Shown here one piece after another: positions 58,015-62,580 of a DNA stretch of 62,580 nucleotides. The translations under genes and the position numbers were made by a program. This DNA is from Nemertoderma westbladi (taxonomy: Eukaryota > Xenacoelomorpha > Nemertodermatida > Nemertodermatidae). The notes beneath the pieces were generated by a model. It was not told the origin of the DNA. It saw only the letters and a program-made list of their open reading frames with translations, and made no database searches. The number at the start of each line of letters is the position of its first letter. Positions within the stretch are counted from its first letter, which is position 1. The DNA is taken from the NCBI GenBank assembly GCA_032718475.1, contig JAUCBJ010008493.1, positions 1-62,580 on the forward strand, given 5' to 3'.

Positions 58015-58394
58015 CGTACTCATCAGCATCAAGTACTCACCAGAACAAAGTCTTTCCTACTACGATCGAATGAGGTTTATCTGGACTCCATATTGATGTG
58101 ATGATGTGGACTCCTATACAACAAACTCTATGTGGGTTTAACTACAGTATGTTGGACTTTATAATGACTGTGTAGTTGGGTTAAAGCTTGACAAAGCAAG
58201 ATTTACTGTATGTTTAACCATATCCAATTCAATATACAGTAGGTGTAATATTATAACATTGTGCCTTACGGGCGTATTATTATTGTATTATTCTTATATT
58301 ATTATCCTTAAACGGTTTGTTTGAACATCTGCTCTTCTTACCTGCTACTAAAGGCTCTGAGACTACAGTATGACGTTCGCTTACAATGCTAATG

Positions 58395-59243
58395 GTTACG
58401 CAGCGTTTCGGCAACTGTCATGTTTAGGCAACTCAAATTCGCGTTTCGGCAACTGAACAATTATGTTTCTCCAACTGCTATAGTTGCCTTTCGGCAACTC
58501 GTAGTTGCATTTCGGCAACTCGTAGTTGCATTTCGGCGAACTCAAGTCGCGTTTCGGCAACTAGATCACATTCCCTCGTACAGTATGTAATGTAACTGTG
58601 ACTACATTCGTTATGTAAGTAAATTATACATGATGACAGGTTTAAAAGTTAGTTATAGTTATTGACGGCAGAGTTGTGTTAATTGGTCATTTATATGTGT
58701 ACATAGGTGTACTGTATCTGTATGGCAGTGATAAAATATGATTTTGTGGTCTGATTGATAAAGTGCATTTCTACAATAAATGTCGCCTCTCTCCTTACCT
58801 TTATGTTATTACTGTAACTTATATTGTATTATTGGTGATTACGCTACTTCGCACCGTACGTGCAATAGCATTGTTGGTGTATTACACTGCTTCCGGGGTC
58901 TAACACACATCCTCGACAGGCCACTCGTTCGACCGACGGCAGGTTCCCTGAGCGAAACCGGAAGGCACGTGGGAAGGGAGGTAGGCATTTCTACTAGAGA
59001 GCGCCTGTGGAATCGTATAAGGGTCTTTCGAACATCTCACCCACTCGACGAAAGATATCCCTCTGGTGACCTTTGCCGGAGGAGTTCCCTTACATTCCAT
59101 TGCCGAAACGCAACTTTGTTACCATGTTGACGAAACGCGACTATGAGTTGCCGAAACGCGGCTCTAACGCAACTATCAGTTGCCGAAACGCAACTTTGTT
59201 ACCATGTTGACGAAACGCGACTATGAATTGCCGGAACGTGACA
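58395..59243. mobile_element. Foldback element with tandem AGTTGC/GCAACT arms
   Basis: The left arm (58395-58562) has repeated units GCGTTTCGGCAACT and TAGTTGCATTTCGGCAACT. The right arm (59098-59243) has the inverse, AGTTGCCGAAACGC, in units that include a duplicated block containing GCAACTTTGTTACCATGTTG (about 59109-59185). About 535 bp of non-repeated sequence lies between. Arms built of subrepeats are typical of foldback-type transposons. No transposase and no clear target duplication. Confidence 0.7.
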
Positions 59244-60939
59244 ACACCATGCTAAATCACTCCATCCATGTATGCGGCAGTAAATTATTGGTATAAAGGA
59301 TACACTGCTATGTATCGCACTATTTGTCAGATTATTATGAGATTATTGCCTGATATTTGCCACACGATAGACTGACAAACTGACAGCCTAGATTCGCTAA
59401 ACACAAAATTGATATCAGAAATGAAATCTCCAAAGGAAATCCCCATAACGACAATTTTTTATGAGGTGGGCATCCTTATTTACGGTTATTTTTACATATT
59501 GACAGATTTTGTGTGGAAAGTTTTAAAAGACAACGGGACAAGGCGGTTATGGTGCAAGGCATTACTGTGCATTCTGTACAATGTGCAAACCCCCCAACAA
59601 TTATTGTACTGCTTTCTCACTTTCTATCAGTTACAAGTGCCATCCGGCATAACGATAACTACTGTAACACAGGATTCTTCCCCGAAGCAGAGAGATCGGC
59701 GAATTAAATTGGTTAAGTGAATTACAGTATTTTAATTAATGGGAAGGAACCAGGTAGACTTGTACCCAAAACAATAAACGTTAAGTATACCAAACGGATG
59801 GAGTTGTATAAGAAAAAATATATGAGAAATATGCGTTTTACAGGGCCTAGTTTTATATATCAACTCTGCCACACCACTCTCCTAGGAGAGTTGTTGTTTA
59901 TAGTAGTACTCTATTATAGTGGTACCTATAGTTGTAGTAGTACCCATATTGGTTTCTAAGTACCGGTATACTATACAGCGAGAATATTACAAGTGCGATA
60001 GATCCCGATAACCCTCCAAACAGATAGAGATACACTTCACCCCTGTGACAATATTGTGTTTAATGAATGATGTTTTATAATATTTTATTAATATATTTCA
60101 AGACTGATAGCCTAGCATGAAGGTAATAATGAATACCAGTAACAGTGCTAATTAGGCAAACTATTAATAGTATTAATAGGGTGTACTTGGTGTATGTATT
60201 GAGAGTTGAACCACTGACTGTCCTAATTGGATACTTCAATGGTAATCTGGTGCAACCCTACCAACAATCCAATTACTCACACCTCCTTCACTACCCAATC
60301 TTTTTAAAACGGCATTTGTCTACGAAAAATGCTAATCATTGAGGTCAGCATTCATGTCTCTTTATATAGACGAATAATAATTTCCACCAGGAAAGCATCA
60401 TATTTGTAGGTCGAATGTCAAATTGATCGAATGGGTCAATGGGAGGATCTGAAACAGAGCTATCAGCTATCAGTCTTAGAAAACTCGTGTCAAAAGTAAA
60501 TTTTTGTTCATATAGCAGAACGAAATATAGGCAAGTATAAGAGAGCGACAGCTACAGTATAAAACATTTTGGGTTAATTTAATTTCCTTTCTAACTACAG
60601 ACTTATGTGTAAACCATGGAAACAGGCAACACAAGCCGCCAAGCGTTCTAGCTGTTTCACACTCTCCTTGCTCAAACGCAAACCCTCCTCACTATTTCCT
60701 ACATTGCTTTACCATTGTTGCTAATAGCTTTATGAAATGTATTTCAACATTGTTCGAATTTGATAGAATAGTATTATCCTACATAAACCCGCGGCAAATT
60801 CACATTCACAACAAAGCTATACAACATCCTTATTTGGAGCTTTGTATGAAGAGCGAGGCGCGAGGGTGGGATACGATGAGGTAAAGGTAATAATATAGCA
60901 GACAGAATAGTCGCCTACTTTGGAACATTGTAAACAATA
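59244..60939. other. Intergenic region 3' of the SKAP-like gene, nothing recognised
   Basis: Convergent intergenic space between the CCDC175-like and SKAP-like genes. Only short open frames without family resemblance. No repeat copy or RNA gene seen, and no clear poly(A) signal for the minus-strand gene could be assigned. Confidence 0.45.
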
Positions 60940-62214
60940 TTAGTTACATTCCATCTCGTAAGCTTTCATGAGGAAATCTTTAGGTAACAGTCCAGGTGGG
61001 GAGGTCTCATCATCCATATGCCTTCCTACCCACCAACCATCGATATCGTAACGTTTGCTCAACACCTCGATAACATCCCATCTGCGGAACTCGATCTCTA
61101 CCGGGTCGTCGGAAACGTTGTCCCACAGCGCTACGTAAGTGTTACGCACCTTCAACTCCTCCGCCGATATCTCGTGTCTGGTGACCGGTTGTTGCGGCAA
61201 TGGCCTATCTCCTGATAATATCGTATTACCAGAGGTTTGGCGGTCGCGAGCTGGTAATTTCGAGGCCCCTTTACCGACAGGCTCATATAACTCATCATTT
61301 TCATCAATCGATTGCTCTTCAATGTTGCCTATAACAACTTCTTTATATTCACCCTCCGAATCCTCTTCTTCTAACCCATCCACATCTTCTTCTCCAAACC
61401 CATTTACTTCGGTCTGACCGCAAATAGTCGCTAATTCCCTGACCCACAGATTAAACTCGTCCTTATTTTCGGCGCAAAATTCGAACCTTCTGTTCAATGA
61501 TTTTCGTGATGTTAAAGAGAAATGGAATTCGTTCGGTTTTTTCGATGTGTCTTTCGTGCAATCGACGAAATAGCTAGCGAGATTGAACGCGTTGCTCTGT
61601 TTAACAGCATTCTGAGTCTCGAAGTAATAGAAGACAGACTCGGTAACGATACACCATCTTTTCTGGTACCGGCATCCACCCACTAGTTTCGGTGGTGATT
61701 TCTTCATAAGAAATGTTTTAATTTTCGCGCTCGGAATTAAATCTCTCGGGTTAACATCCGGGATGGTTTCAGCAACAACAGGTACTGGAACTACTGGATC
61801 GTTTCTAGACCGCGACGAAGAACTGGCTGATTCTTCTCTATTAACGTCATCCTCCTCATCGGAGGCTAGTTCCAGAGGATCAGTATCCTTGTGGATGTCT
61901 GACGAAGGCTTAGCACCTTGATGTTCAAAGATTACGGTTGTTGTTGGTAGATTTGATTGGGCGTCGGTTTCTTTATCAACCGTGAAAACCTCATCTTCCT
62001 GTCTCTCTGGGACCGGTGAAGTGGCTTCATCGACAGGCTTTTCAATATCGATATTTAAAACTAATGCGATTCTAGTCAACAATGAGTCCTTTTCTTTTCT
62101 GAGTGGCTTCGATATAGTCGTATCTTTGAGACGATTCAAAAATCGAAAAGTTTGACGCAATAGTTGATGTAGTTCTAGAACTTCTAACGAAGGATTATCT
62201 GTCGCACCCGACAT
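60940..62214 (-). CDS. SKAP1/SKAP2-like PH-SH3 adaptor, intronless
   Basis: 424 residues, single exon. Src-kinase-associated phosphoprotein family: cytoplasmic adaptors linking Src kinases and ADAP-type partners to integrin and actin control. An N-terminal helical segment (about 12-55; EVLELHQLLRQTFRFLNRL) resembles the SKAP dimerisation region. A PH domain (about 163-265) has YQKRWCIVTESVFYYFE and the closing tryptophan W257. An acidic linker contains DELYEPV (Y310), matching the SKAP phosphotyrosine site (ELYDDV in vertebrates). A C-terminal SH3 (about 358-420) has ALWD, VIEVLSKRYDIDGWWVG (W394, W395) and LLPKDFLM, closely SKAP-like. It is longer than human SKAP2 (359) because of the Ser/Glu-rich stretch before PH. 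Lack of introns in such a gene is unusual and could reflect retroposition; no poly(A) tail remnant was noted. Confidence 0.88.
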   Translation of the reverse strand: MSGATDNPSLEVLELHQLLRQTFRFLNRLKDTTISKPLRKEKDSLLTRIALVLNIDIEKPVDEATSPVPERQEDEVFTVDKETDAQSNLPTTTVIFEHQGAKPSSDIHKDTDPLELASDEEDDVNREESASSSSRSRNDPVVPVPVVAETIPDVNPRDLIPSAKIKTFLMKKSPPKLVGGCRYQKRWCIVTESVFYYFETQNAVKQSNAFNLASYFVDCTKDTSKKPNEFHFSLTSRKSLNRRFEFCAENKDEFNLWVRELATICGQTEVNGFGEEDVDGLEEEDSEGEYKEVVIGNIEEQSIDENDELYEPVGKGASKLPARDRQTSGNTILSGDRPLPQQPVTRHEISAEELKVRNTYVALWDNVSDDPVEIEFRRWDVIEVLSKRYDIDGWWVGRHMDDETSPPGLLPKDFLMKAYEMECN

Positions 62215-62580
62215 TCTTCCGTATTTAATTTAATTTTAAAAGTTAAGTAAACCAACTACATTATTACTTTTAACCACATAAGAATTACTTTATTTTAAAT
62301 AAATTATTGTGTAACATTAAGTTTGTATTGACAACAAATAGTAATTAACTTATATCAATTCTTAGTTAAAAGTCCATACAATTGGCATATATATATTTAC
62401 AAAAGATGAAAAACATATTCAATAATGCTGGGTGCACTATTGTTAATATTATTTACATTTGTATATTTATTCAATACTGTTTTCTCTGTAATAAGAAGTA
62501 TATACTGCATTGTAATAGATAATGGGTTGGGTTGTTGGCATAGGATAGCAACTAAACCAGGATGTAACTTAAAGATACAA
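62215..62580. other. Upstream region of the SKAP-like gene
   Basis: AT-rich sequence 5' of the minus-strand SKAP-like gene. No TATA box at a convincing distance and no repeat recognised. Confidence 0.4.

Noticed and set aside
58780-59130. 116-codon frame inside the foldback element
   Set aside because: It spans the element's central region and right arm, has no family resemblance and runs into the subrepeats.

Overview
The window is animal nuclear DNA: split genes with GT-AG introns, metazoan-specific families, LINEs, a BEL/Pao LTR retrotransposon, tRNA-derived and foldback repeats, and long minisatellites. AT-rich introns full of AGGCCTA and ACCGGTA palindromes suggest a marine invertebrate, perhaps a deuterostome such as an echinoderm or hemichordate. 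The species is an inference and is not shown by the sequence.

Four host genes can be supported. (1) A Rab39-like small GTPase lies on the minus strand (two exons, 2007-2847); its 3' part is not in the window. (2) A coiled-coil gene resembling CCDC175 lies on the plus strand, with ten phase-consistent exons from 4713 to 58014. (3) An intronless SMCR8 homologue (31148-33592, plus) sits inside the 40.9-kb third intron of the coiled-coil gene. (4) An intronless SKAP1/2-like PH-SH3 adaptor lies on the minus strand (60940-62214). SMCR8 belongs to the C9orf72-SMCR8 complex, which is known to work with Rab8/Rab39-type GTPases, so a Rab39-like gene 28 kb away is notable.

The rest is mostly repeats inside the coiled-coil gene's introns. 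Intron 3 holds a complete, recent 17.5-kb BEL/Pao element (9760-27279, minus; 1.2-kb near-identical LTRs; ATAGT target duplications) with one 2708-codon gag-pol frame. About 3 kb of extra coding sequence lies downstream of pol, including a three-zinc-knuckle basic protein. Next come a 16-bp minisatellite (27641-30217), SMCR8, and a 9.2-kb 39-bp minisatellite (34496-47248). That minisatellite is interrupted by a 5'-truncated LINE (12-bp target duplication) and by a 1683-bp DNA transposon with terminal inverted repeats (2-bp duplication), and it shows nested higher-order repeats of 31, 75 and 106 units.

Intron 7 is almost entirely a 21-bp minisatellite that starts at the splice donor of exon 7. 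Intron 8 carries a decayed LINE. Intron 9 carries a solo LTR related to the BEL element and a small structured-RNA-like retrocopy. A foldback element lies just 3' of the gene.

The most unusual signal is that both large minisatellites have units resembling abutted splice sites (AG|GT). The 39-bp unit carries, in order, a GTGAGT donor, a pyrimidine-rich stretch, a TATAAC branch-like motif and an AAG acceptor.
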